DNA of 64,000 nucleotides from Bimuria novae-zelandiae CBS 107.79. Its lineage: Eukaryota > Ascomycota > Dothideomycetes > Pleosporales > Didymosphaeriaceae. Where the stretch lies: positions 359,682 through 423,681 of the forward strand of contig ML976661.1 of assembly GCA_010015655.1 (NCBI GenBank). The letters run 5' to 3'. A program made the translations under genes and the position numbers. Within the stretch, counting starts at the first letter, position 1; every line of letters begins with the position of its first letter. This document shows, one piece after another, positions 10,351-22,800 of this stretch. The notes beneath the pieces are model-generated. The model worked only from the letters and a program-made list of their open reading frames with translations. It did not search any database and was not told the DNA's origin.

Positions 10351-13300
10351 TTAAATTTACTTACTTTTACCTATCGCGGGACAAGTAGATTTTAAATATA
10401 ATTATAAACTAAAGCTACGAAGTAGCACATAAAGTTAAAAGACTTATATAGATAAATACTGTAAAGGCAACGCCTAGACCTGCGAGGAAATAGAATCCTC
10501 CCCAGCAAGTAATTAAAAAGGAGTCCTAATAAATACTTAACGCTAGTAAGACTATCTTTACTAAATAAAAAAGTTATAAAAATAAAAATAAGATCTTTTA
10601 CTAAAGGCCCGCGTCTTAGCGTAAATAATTATACGTAGTAAGCTATTAGCTTATAAAAAAGTAATAGCTAGGAAAATAAAAGGATAGCGTCCCTATTTAT
10701 AATTAAATTTTAGGTATTAGGAGTTAATAAGAATAAAATATAATAATTTGTAAGTAAGGTTAAAGCATTTGTTAACCTCTAAGATACTTTTTAAACTCTA
10801 CTATAAAGAGTAAGAAAACTAACTAAACAAATAATAAAGAAGCGCTAAGAACCCCTAATAATATAATAATACTTTTAAAAGATAAAAGATACGAATCAGC
10901 TATTAAAAGCAAACAAATAAATAAAGCTACTAAAGAGATTAATAGTAGAGCTTGTCTTAAACTAAGAAAGAAGCCGCCGCCCTAAGATCCCTAATTTAGC
11001 CTACTTTAATAGTAAATAATAGGATTACTACTATTTTAAAATAGTAATATAATATAAGCTCCTAGAGGATAACGACTATCTTAGAAATATATTTAAATAT
11101 ATTATTAGTTAATTAACAGGACGTGCAGCGACAGTAGGAATTATATATTTAAACTACTACTTAGGGTGCACTAAAGCTAACCTCTAGAAGCTACTAGACT
11201 ATAACTTTTATAATTACCTAGCGAAAGAAATCGCGCGTAACTACTTACTTATAATATAATAAGGGAACTAAAAGCTTCGTAACTTTAATTTTAACTTTAA
11301 TAATTATGCTATAAAAGCTAAGGAGTGTAGTTAAAAAATCTTAAAAAACTTATATCTTTAAAGCCTTTATAAGAACTTACAGGAACAAATAGTTATAGTA
11401 AATATAAATAATAATTAGGACCTGCAAGGAGTCTAGAAGAAAGTTAATAAGATTAAAGAAAATCTCTTCTAAAATATATTATAACTACTAAAGTTTTTTA
11501 CTAAGAACAGGGCGCTAGACGAAATAGATTAGGAACCTACCTAAGCTAATCCTAGAAGGATATCTAGCCGACTAAGCCAAGATAGAAGACACTAAGTAAT
11601 AGATAGAGCTATAGGACACAGGTCTAGTAATACTTAAAAATAAGCCACGTGAGTGTCGCGTGAGGTAATTAAAACCCTTAAAAAGAATAGTTTTTATTTT
11701 TATTATAGAAATACGGGACATCGCGTAAAGTAGTATAAACTTTTACTTATAATAAAGCTAGCATAAGTTTGCGCTGCTACACCTGCTACTAAAAAATTCT
11801 TTAATAAAAAATTTAATATAGCTTCTACTAATTTAGAAAACTAGGTCCTCTTAGTAATAGTCACCGCTAGGAGGCAAAAGTAAGAAAAGGGTAAAAGATA
11901 AGCTTTAATAACTTTTAAAGGCTATAGTTAGGTTTAATACTAATAATAGTATACTTGCTTATTAATAATATTGTGTTTATATTAACAATAATTAATTTAG
12001 GTTATTTAACTTTTAGATTTATATTAAAAAAACTTATAACGAAAGCCTACCTATAGCGCAAGAACCTACCCTATTTATAAAAGGTTATTAGTATTAGAGG
12101 CATGTAACTCTTCGTACGTAAAGTAGTCTAATTAGAAGTAAATATTAATAGCTATATAGAACTAATATAACTATATATCTTACCTAATAACGGGTCGTAC
12201 GACCTAATCCTCGACCTAACCTAAATAAAAAAGAATAGGGTTAAACTAGCCCTAGCAAAAAAATTAATCTAGATTAAAAGTTTAGGCACCTGCATTTATA
12301 ACTAAAAAGGCAAGAAACTATTAATAAAGCTTTAAGAAGTATTAGCTATAGCCTTTATAGCCCTAAATTAGCGTAAATAACGCCTAGGAAACAGGGCTAA
12401 GGTTTTTTTTATATTAATAAAAAATAAGCCCTAAACGCTATCTTAAAGAAGGACTAGTACCTTTTACTATTAATTAATAAGACCCTTTAGCTCCTTATAA
12501 AGGCTAAATAGTTTAGTAAACTTAATATAATCTAAGCCTTCTATAAGTTTTAGATAAGTAAAAGGCGAGGAATAAAAGATAGCGTTTAAAACTTAATTTA
12601 GTTTCTATAAGTAGCTAGTAGTTCTTTTTAGCCTAGCTAACGCGCTAAGTACGTTCTAGTAGTATATTAATTAGGTGCTAAAAAAGTACCTTAATAACTA
12701 CTACTTAGTATATATAAATAATGTTTTTATCTTCTTTAGTAGTAGCTAAAAAGACTATAAAGAGAAAGTACGTACTATAATTTAAAAGTTAGGGGCCGTA
12801 GGACTATACTTAAATATTAAAAAATTTAAGTTCTGCGTTAAAAAGACTAAGTACCTTAAATTTATTATAGAAGTTAATAAGGGCGTAAGTATAGATCTAG
12901 ATAAAGTTTAAGTAATTTAGGAATAGGAGCTACTAACTTTAATAAAAGAAGTCTAGAGTTTTATAGACTTCGCGAACTTCTATTAAAGATTTATATAAGA
13001 CTTTTCTAGTATAGTAAGCCCCCTTATAAAGCTTACTAGTAAAGGAGCAGAATTTATTTAGAGATAAAAGTAGTAGCATGTATTTAACTTTTTAAAAATA
13101 GCATTTTATATAGACCCCGCGCTAGCCTACTTTAACCCTAAATAAAAATTAGTACTAAAAGTAGACGCCTTTAGCTAGTTAATTAGGGGATACTTCTCTT
13201 AGTACGATAATAATAGGATTCTGCGCCTAATAGCTTACTTCTTAGTAAAGAATAGCCTGGCAGAATATAACTACGCTATTTATAATAAAGAAATACTTAC

Positions 13301-16300
13301 AGTTATTAAATAAATAAATAAGACTATATATGTTAAGTAGTAAAGCACCTTACGGTCTACACTAATTATAAAAATCTTACGTATTTCGCTACTAAACATA
13401 GGTTAGATAAACGACACGTTTAGTAGGCTAATATACTTAGCTATATTAATATAATATTTATATATAGACTAGGGTTAGTAAACTCTAGGGCGAATACCCT
13501 TTCTTAAAGAAACTAAGACCTGCTAAAAGATAATAAATATAATAAATTAAAGTTAAGGCACTTTACGCTTTTTTAAAAGACTACTAAAAGAAATAACTTA
13601 AAGTCTTTTATCCCCTAAATACCTATTACTATAGAGGAACCTAACTACACTAAAGTAAATAAGGACCTAGTACCTGCTTACTTAACACGCCCTAAACTAC
13701 CTATATTAACCCTTTAAGAAGGCGATAGCCCTGCTAAGCGACGCAAACTAGACTTTAACACTATGTAGTAAGAGGTAGAACGCGATAAAGATAGTATGTA
13801 TAGCGAGATAAAGGCCTATATTAAAAACGGACTTAGAAAGTTCGAACCTAGGTAGAAGTTATTTATTAGTATCTTAGAATATAGTATAGATAACTAAGGG
13901 TACCTATACTATAGGTTAAGATAATAAATACTAAAATTAAAACTTTTATAGATAAAGCTAATAGTGGTCGCGCATAGTTTCCTAGCTTTAAGATACTTAA
14001 AATAAGAAAATACTTATAAGATTTTTACTTAAGACTACTTCTTTTTAGGGATATCTAACTAAGTAGGGCAGTATATTAAGAACTATAATATTTATAGAAG
14101 AACTAAACTATAAAAAAAAGTAAAATAAGGCCTGCTAAAGCCCTTACTACTACCTAAATAAGGATAGAAGGATATTATAATAGACTTTATTATTACCTTA
14201 CCTAAGAGCAATAGCTGCACGAATATTATAATAATTATAAATAGACTTAGTAAGGACTCTAAGTTTATTAGTCTCTTAAATTTTAATATACCTATAGTTA
14301 CAATAGTATTTTTTTAATACTAGGTAGTAGACTACTTTTTCCCCTCTTCTATTACATCGGACTGCAGGGGATAATTTGTAAGCAAATTTTAGACTACACT
14401 CTATAAATAAGTAGGTATTAACCGAAGACTGTCTATAGTAAAGCACCTAGAGATAGACGGGTAGATAGAATAAATAAACTCTATCCTTAAAGCCTACCTC
14501 TAGGCGTATTATAACTAGTAATAAGATAATTAGATAAAGTAGCTTCCTATAGCTTAGATAGCTATTAAAGGGCGAGAAGCTATATTAATAGGAGTTAGCT
14601 TATTTTTCCTATCCTATAACTAGAATATTAAACTAGTTAAGAACTTTAGGGCACGGAAATTAGCTTTAAAACTTAAAACTAACGCAAAGAAGGCCGCGAA
14701 GGTAATAATAAAAAAGTTTAAAAAAGTTTTTAATTTTACCTAGGTAAAAATAATAATAGCCTAATAAGAATAAGAGCGCCTAGTAAACTATTAATATAAA
14801 AACGCTCTAATCTTAAAAAAAGGAAATAAGGTGTAGCTAAAGTATAAGGACTACTTCTAAAACTAATATTTAAATAAAAAGCTTAACTAGAAATAAAAAA
14901 AGTTTACTATAAAAAAAGTAATAAACTTTTATATAATAAAACTAGACGTCCCGCCGAACATGCACCTAAGGTTCTACGTAAATAAGCTAAAATTAGCCTT
15001 GTTAAACCCTCTTTCTAGCTAAACTACTAATAACGCCCAGCCCGAAGCAATTATAATAAAGAAAGGGGAAATAAGTATAGTATAATTAATATATATAAAG
15101 AACGCTAGTCCCTTAAAGGTAAAAGGGTAAAATACCTAGTGTAGTAGGAAAACTACTCTTAAAGAACTTAGGAACCTTATAAAAACCTTAACTAAGCTAC
15201 TATGTTAGACTATTAGGAGAAGTTTACTAAGCTATATTAAAATTATAATAGAAAACTTTTAATAGGATTCCACCGCGATATCCCCTAAATTAGTTTTTAT
15301 TAGGACCTAAAGGAGGCTCTACGATGCCTGCCTTACTAAACTAAAAAACTTAGCTAGATAAAGGTATTTAAGATAAGAGTAGAAATAATATCGTTAGGGG
15401 ATAAAGTTAAGTATTAGGGAAAAAAGTTAAGAAAGAATTTTAAAAAAGTAACTTAAAAAACCTTTAAAACTACTAAGGATAATAAGGGGACTAAATAATT
15501 CTTATAGTAGTAAGGGATAACCCTTACGAAAGAAGTAAGTTTTAAAAGTAAATTAAAATAAAAAGAAGAAAGAAACTAGGTAAAAAAAGATATTTTTAGC
15601 AACTAAAGAAATAGTAAAACTTTTTTTAATAACGTTTAGGTCTACTTCTCCGCCCTTTAATATACTACTAGGGTTAAGGAAGCTATTATCCTCCTTACTT
15701 AGGTAGTCCTTAATTATAATAGCCTAAAGCTACTAGTGTAAGCCCTAGTAGGCTTAAGTAGGCATATTAGCTCCTGCGAGGATATTATTTATTATTTAAA
15801 GACTATCTATTATAATGCCCTTATCTACTACCACGAACTTACTAGAGAGCTACACGATGTTAGTCTTAAAAGATAGCTTTATTATTTAAAAGGAACTTAT
15901 AAAAAAGTTTTTACACTTTTAATAAAATACTTTAAAATTAGTAGTATAAATTTAAAAAAGGTTAAAAGTCTTTTTAACCACGATAGTAATGCGCTCTAAG
16001 AGCCAAATAGCCTTAAAAAAAGAAGTTATAGGGCCTAAAGTAATAGTAGTCTTGCTCTTAAAGGAGGTATAGTAATTAATAATAGTAACCTTATAAATAG
16101 AATAGAACGCGTTAAGGTTAGTAAGAAAGATCTTTTATTCCTAACTACTTTTCAAAATTTTATTTATAAGGTGGCCTGCACTAATAACTATAATATTAAT
16201 AAACTTTTTATAGCTAACTTTATTAAGGGCAGGCTAAATCTAGGTAAGGTAAGGGGTTAGTAAAGCACATCCTAAAGTTATCTAATATAAGTTAGACTAA

Positions 16301-17167
16301 AGTATACTTGTCTAGTGTAGCTAGTAAGCTTATAGGTATAGCACTCCTTATAAAACACTATCTTTCCCGCTAGTACTTATTAACAAACGCGTTTATAAGT
16401 AACGTAGTTAATATATTAGCGCTTAATTATCACGCGTAGTAAGATTAGACCTTAAGAGCTAAGCTTATTAAGTTAACAAGTGCGCATACTTAGGCTAATA
16501 AAGAACTAAAAAGAAGGTTAGAAAAATAAGGAGGCAAGTTAAAAAGAAAAAAAAAGTAAAAAAAGCGTAAAAAAAGGTCTAGAACTTACTTCGCGAGCTT
16601 TAAAAGGACTAAACTTTTTAGTAAGCTAGCTAAGAAGAATTACGATCGCGTTAAAAATAGTAGCTTTATTTTAAAAGAGCTTAGTCTTTTTAAGTTAGTA
16701 ATTAAGTAATTATAACAGGGATAGGCCTTCCTTTATTTTATTATTAAAGTTAGTAGCACGCCTCTAACGCTTAAGTATTTTTATTACGTAGCTATTACGT
16801 AAAGGGCTAGCTATCTTATTAAAATAATAAGGGGAATTAGGTCGCGAAGTTAAAAAAGATTAAGTTAAAAGTAAGACGTTGCAGCGCACGAAGTTAAGCT
16901 AAGAAAAGAGAAAGCTTAAAAGAGTAAAATCTAGAAGCTAAGTAAGAAGTAATTTTACATATATAATAATAAGTAAACGTATTAGCGCAAACATACTACT
17001 ATAGTAACTACTTATGGCAAGAATATAAAATTAGACACGTAAGAATAAAACTAGTAAAAGGTTTATAATAGCAAGAGGATCGCAAGTAGATAATAAAATA
17101 ACCACGAAGCTATATAAATAAGATAAGACATAGAGATTTTTTACCCTTAATAAAGGGAAGGGAGGTA

Positions 17168-17328
17168 TATAATAGGCTACGCCTAGTTATTACCTTAGAT
17201 CTTTAACCCTTAGTTATACGAACCCTAGATATATAAGTTTAACGCTCGAAGCTTAACTTTAGACTTTTTATTAAATTTATAAGTATTCTTCTAGCACCTT
17301 TGGCTCCTTGAGCACCCAGCCCCTTACA
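17168..17328 (+). repeat. 3' LTR of the second Ty3/gypsy element
   Basis: This 161-bp copy begins TATAATAGG (TG changed to TA) after a purine tract and ends CCCTTACA. Here the inner half is the more mutated one and the outer half is preserved (CTAGCACCTTTGGCTCC), the mirror image of the 5' copy. Confidence 0.93.
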
Positions 17329-17333
17329 AGATA

Positions 17334-18285
17334 CGACGCTAGCCATCTAGGTATTAGCACCTAGACTAAGCGAGATAGATAGATCTACGCTAGATAGGGG
17401 GAGAAGACCTTCTCTCCTTACCTAATGTCTTATACCTACATGTAGATACCAAACGCAGTATATTAATCTAGTCTACCTAGGCCTAGATACCTCTACTCGT
17501 TGCTCTCGTGACACTTTCTTTGCCGCTTTTTTAATTAAACTATTAGTGCTGTCTAGCTATTTCTTATCCTTACCTTTATAAGTATAAAAATAGACTTTAA
17601 GCTAATTACCTATATTACTACGCTAGTACGTAATAAGCTAACTAAGTAACTACTTAATAAATATGCCTTCTTATTTCTTAATAATATACTTTATCTACGT
17701 TTCTTCATTAAATAGATATATCGCGAAGTTCTTACTAGTAAAAGTAACCTAACACTAGTAGCTATAGTTACTATAAAGGGACTTATAGCAAATTTACCTC
17801 TTATAGATACTACTAAGTTAGCTAAGGAAAGATAAATCTCTTACTATATTTCTGCCTATAGTAACTGTGTCGTACGACTACTATAAGGCGTAGTAGTAGT
17901 AATAGTAATAGCGACTAGCGGCGGAGTATTAGCTTGCTTAGGCAATAAAGTCTTGCTAGTATACACTTAAGGGAACGCCTTCTATAAGTGGGTAACCTTT
18001 ACCTTTACGTTTACCAATATTTAAAAAAAACTACACCTTGATAGCGCTTTAGTAGTTTAGTTTATATTATTTATTAGCGCGTTCCTAGCCTTACTAAAGT
18101 TAGTTAATATTTTATATTTAAATGTTAAGTAACATATCTTCATCCTCTAGCTAGTATAAAAAGTAATACTAATTATTACTATATAACAGTCTCCCCTTTA
18201 ATTTTAGACATATGGTTATAAACTATTATCTCTACTCTATCTTTTATATACTATATTAGAAAATCTTATTAAGTAATAATTGCTA
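17334..18285. other. Unassigned AT-rich stretch between transposons
   Basis: This DNA lies between the second gypsy element and the pogo-like element and is presumably part of whatever they inserted into. On the minus strand, about 17,810 to 17,340 reads almost without stops (..GKDKKQLDSTNSLIKKAAKK..). That is unusual here and suggests an old coding or less-mutated segment, but I cannot identify it. No tRNA or other feature is visible. Confidence 0.4.
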
Positions 18286-18287
18286 TA

Positions 18288-18329
18288 ACGTACTCCACAA
18301 GCGAGTGTCCAAAAACGCCAAGACCACAC
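18288..18329 (+). repeat. Left terminal inverted repeat of the pogo-like element
   Basis: The outer 23 bases match the reverse complement of the right end exactly. The inner bases differ at a few sites, mainly transitions, consistent with RIP. The outer edge abuts the TA target site. Confidence 0.88.
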
Positions 18330-19562
18330 TGAAACGTACCATCACATATATTATAACGCGATATCTTAACTACCTAACTAGTTATAAGAACAAAAAGAAA
18401 CTTAGTTATAGCTTACGCTTTACGCTATTAAATAAAATATAATAATTTGATTTTACGCCCTACAGCAATATATAGCGCTTTAAAAAAAAGTAATAAGGCA
18501 AAAACGCGCTAAAGTAACCTTTTAAATTAATTCTACGTCTAACTTTATAAATCTCCTTCCAATAGAGGAGCAGGTAATTATTTAGTATATACTTAACTTA
18601 GACATATAAGGACTTCCGCCCTAGCTTATTACTATAAAAGATATAGCTAAGTTTTTATTAGCTAAGCGGCGCCGCAGGCCTATTAGTTAAACTAAGCTAT
18701 AAACTTTATAAAGCACTAGCTAGAGCTCTAAGTTAAATTTAAATAAAAGTATAACTATAAGAGAGCCCTTCATAAGGATTTTAAAATTATATAAGACTAG
18801 TTCTAGCTTATAAAGAACACTAAAGCTAAGTATAGTATTTTCGATAAATATACCCATAACTTTAATAAGACTAGCTTTATAATAGGTATAATATTAATAG
18901 GAGTAGTTATTATAGGCTTTAAGCGTTAAGGTCGGGTAAAAGGCATATAGTAAGATAATTAGAAGTAGAATTTAGTTATTTAGGGCGTTAATATAATAGG
19001 TTAAGTAATTCTACCCTTTACTATCTTCTAGGGCAAGCACTAACTCTTCGCCTAGTACTAAGAAAATGATCTACCTCGTAACTAGATTTTATAGTCTCTA
19101 AAAATAGCTAAATAATAAATAAACTTAGTTTATAGTAGCTAAAGCACTTTAACACGCATATAAAAAAGCGTAATATTAGTAGTTATTAGCTACTTATTAT
19201 TAATAGCTATAAAAGGTATAACTTGCTTAAATTTTAGTAATACTATAAGAATAATAAGATTATTCCTTTTTATATATTTCTATATATTGCGCCTTTTATA
19301 ATTACTAGATATAGGATGTTTCTTACCATTAAAAAAGGCGTATAGGTGCCAAGATAAGGATCTAATACGCAATTATATTACGTATATTATTAAAACTAAG
19401 TTTTTACTTTATTTTATTACTATATTTAAGGCTATAATAACTTAAAGTAATATTTAAGGAGGTTTTTAAGGCGCTAGCCTTATTTTCCTTAACTTTAAAA
19501 TAATAATATTAAAGCTTAATATCTGCCTACGTATATTACTACTACTACTAATACTTAATAAT

Positions 19563-19803
19563 TGTAAGGGGACTTTGGGCTCGGGGGACCTGAGATGCCA
19601 GAAGAATACAGATAAATTTGATAAGGAGTTTAAGTAGCTCCTCCCTACGCTATATATATGGCTTCTAAGTAGAGAGAACTAACTCTAAAGGGGCTAGATC
19701 TATTTTCTAATACTTTAAAGGTACCTTAGTAGCTCTTAGAGTTACTTAAGGCTTAGGCCACAAGATTTCTTAGCTAAGTACTTTAGAGACCTAGCCTCTA
19801 ATA
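19563..19803 (-). repeat. 3' LTR of the third Ty3/gypsy element
   Basis: This 241-bp copy pairs with 26,839-27,079. Its outer end (near 19,563) keeps G and C (GACTTTGGGCTCGGGGGACC), while its inner end is the mutated one. Confidence 0.92.
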
Positions 19804-22800
19804 TAGCTCCTCCCCCTCTAATTATATAGTAGGAGAAGAGAAAAATTTCCTTATCTAAATTTACTAGACTTATAGGGTTCGCCGTATTCTAGATATTAGG
19901 CTAGAAATTACTATTTTATAAAGACTATTTCTTTTTATTATTTACTTTAGCGTAATAGTAAGCGTAGTTTCCTGGATAGTAAGTTGTATTTACTCTTTTA
20001 GTTACGTGCCTATTCGTGCTCCTTATTAGTGTAACTTTTATAGTGAAAGCCTGCCTATAGTATTTTAAGTCCCTTATCTTATACTTTTACTCTTAAACGT
20101 AGTTTTATAAGTGTCTTACCTAGCTTTTAAATATTCTTACTCCGCGATTAATTATTATACCTCTTTTTAAAATCTTAACTACGCTATAGAAGTTCTACCC
20201 TAATTTATAGTTTAGTAAACGCGCTAGTAGCTTTACTTTTAGTAGCTTTTCTTATAAAAAAAATTATACTTCTTTACTAGCCTCGCGCGTGTCCTTAAGG
20301 CATCTCTAAAGCTCTAGACTATAAATAGCTACTACTAGGTAAGTTTCCTAGTTTTATTTTTAAGTTCCTACCTAATTCTTCTAGGCTATTAATAGTCTTA
20401 AGATTAATCCTTTACTAGAGAATAAAGCTTTTACTAAGGAGGTTATTTACTACGTATAGTAATTAGCTTTTATATATATATTTTACTTAGGTAAGAAAGT
20501 TAACTATGTTTTTTAGTAGTAGGCGTGCTACCTTTTATATTAAGTACGCAAAGGACAGCGCTTACTATACTAAATTTATAAGTTTTATTTTTTAGGCTAT
20601 ATATTCCTTACTTAACGCATTAATAGGTTTAGCACTTTATAACTAAAAAGGAGTTTTTTACTTAAATTATCTTTGCCTAGCTAAAGGGCGAGAAGGACTA
20701 GCGAGCTAATAAGCTTAAAATAGATATTAGCTAGTTTGCTAAAAAGTAAAAGGTAGTATCTACTAAATTTAAGTACACCCTAGCTAAGAGTACTAAGAAT
20801 AATAAAGCCTTTAAGCTTAATTTAAATACTAGCTATATATTCGCTAGCGTAGCGTAGTATCTATAGCCCCTTATTACTTAAATAGGTAAAATTTTAATTA
20901 CTCTAAAGTAAATTTTATAAGTTACCTAGTTTAAAAAGGTAAATCTTAATTCTATTTACCTAAATTCCTTACCAATATTTTAAGGATTTTTGTAAGACGT
21001 TTTTTATAGCTAGCTTAACTTGCTTTATTTTATAACTAAGGTAATTCCTAAATATAGCTTTAAGCTAAGTGTACTCCTTAACGTAATATTTTTACTTAAG
21101 ATAGCTAGTAGTAAGTCCTATCTATCTAGCCTACCCTCTAAATCTTGTATTAACCTATACTTTTAGAAGAGCTCCTTAAGGGTAGCAACCTTAAGCTCTT
21201 AATTAAAGATACTTAAGTTTTAGCGCTATTTAGTCTACGTTTTATAGCTTATTTAAAATGTATCTTACCAAATTATAGTAGCCTATTAAATAGTGTGCCT
21301 CTAGCCTCTTTTATTTAAGAAATATAATTAATTACTTCCTTATTTCCTACTTCCTTTCCCTACATCTAAATATTATCTAAGGCTCTTGCTTTATATTAGG
21401 ACAAGCTTTACCCTAGGCGTTTTAAGCTTTTGTCTTTTTATTCCTAGCCTATAACCTAGGGCTTCTTACACATATCTAATACGAGGCGTTTTTTATGTAA
21501 AATACTTTAGTAGCCTACCTTATTTATTTTTATAAGGAGAAGTGTACTCCTCCTTGTAGTTTAAGGCTTTATTATTTTAAAACTCTAAAGCTAGTTCCTA
21601 TATCCGCTACTTATTATTTTGCTATTTAATAAGGTACTACATAACTTTATTAGAGCAAAAATGCTTTTCCTATATAATATCTTTTACTTTATACTCCTTC
21701 TCCCTATCCTAGAAAATGGTCTCTGGTTGAGAATTATCTACCTATTAGCTAGGCAATGGATCCCTAGGGTACAACCTTAGCCTGTCTACGTAGAATACTA
21801 GATATATTCCTAAAGGTAGGTCTAGCTTTACTATATAACTTTTAATTACCCTTTTAACTATAAATTTTTTATTTTTCTAATTTAGTTTCTTACTTAATTG
21901 TAGGTTATATAGGTAGTTTTTATACTTTAAATATAATTTATCTTTAACCCTTAAAACTAGGGCGTTTTTATAGCTATAGTTTACTTAGACTTTCTATTCT
22001 TGCTGCGCGTTAGCTAACTTTACCTATATAAAGTTAAATACTATACGAAATTTCTCTATTATATTCTAAGTAGTAGCTACTAGATCTATTTTCCTCTTTT
22101 ACTCTAAGGCTGCCTCTTTATTATAAAAAAGTCTTATAGGATCCACGTCGTACCTATACTAGAGAAAGAGTAGGCTTACTCTTATAAATATTATTACGCG
22201 TCCTTTAATCGCAATTTATATAATTAAAAGCTATTAGGCCTAGTTTAATTAGTTTTACTTATAGTATGCCTTTAGGATCTGCTCTAGCACTAAGTTTAAA
22301 CGTTTTATTTAATTATTAGTCTATAAGTATTTAGCTATAAAAAGTTTTTAATCTATATCTATCCTAGAGTATAGCTCTATTTAAAAACTACTAATAAACT
22401 ACGCTCCCTAATCTAAGACTATAAAATTAAGAAGGAAATATTATACTACCTAAAATTTTAAGAAAGCGTTAACTACTATTAGGACTAATAAATTTAGTAT
22501 AGCTACTACTAAGAGGTCTTTACTAAACTAGTCTACTACTACTATAATATATTAGTAACTCCTACTCTCTAAAAGACTTATAATAAAGTCTATAAAAAGG
22601 TCTTTCTATTTCCTTTTTAGTATAGGTAGAAGTTTAAGTAGCCCTTACTTTAGCTCTTGCTAAGGCTTTGTCCTATAATAGACGTTATAATTCTAAACGT
22701 ACCTCTAGATACAGTCTAATATCCTAAGAAAGAAGAAGTCTTAGGCTAGGATCTTATACGTATTCTTCTTCCTAAAATAGCTTAAAGTTAGTAGGGTATA

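Larger units (their letters stand above)
10190..17328 (+). mobile_element. Second complete RIP-mutated Ty3/gypsy retrotransposon
   Basis: Two 161-bp LTRs (TGTAATAGGC...CCCTTACA, with RIP changes at the termini) and the 5-bp duplication AGATA (10,185-10,189 and 17,329-17,333) define the 7,139-bp element. Through its stops the plus strand shows a gag-like region with LTGRAATVG (about 11,120). A nucleocapsid knuckle at 11,691-11,740 has all three cysteines turned to tyrosine (FYYRNTGHRVK). Reverse transcriptase/RNase H lies at about 12,650-13,330 (AEYNYAIYNKEILTVIK), and an integrase at about 14,150-14,650 (HLEIDG where PQTDG is usual). A further 1.9 kb of AT-rich sequence after the integrase, reading LTRELHDVSLKD in one frame, has no function I can assign. 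A purine tract GGGAAGGGAGG precedes the 3' LTR. Confidence 0.93.
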
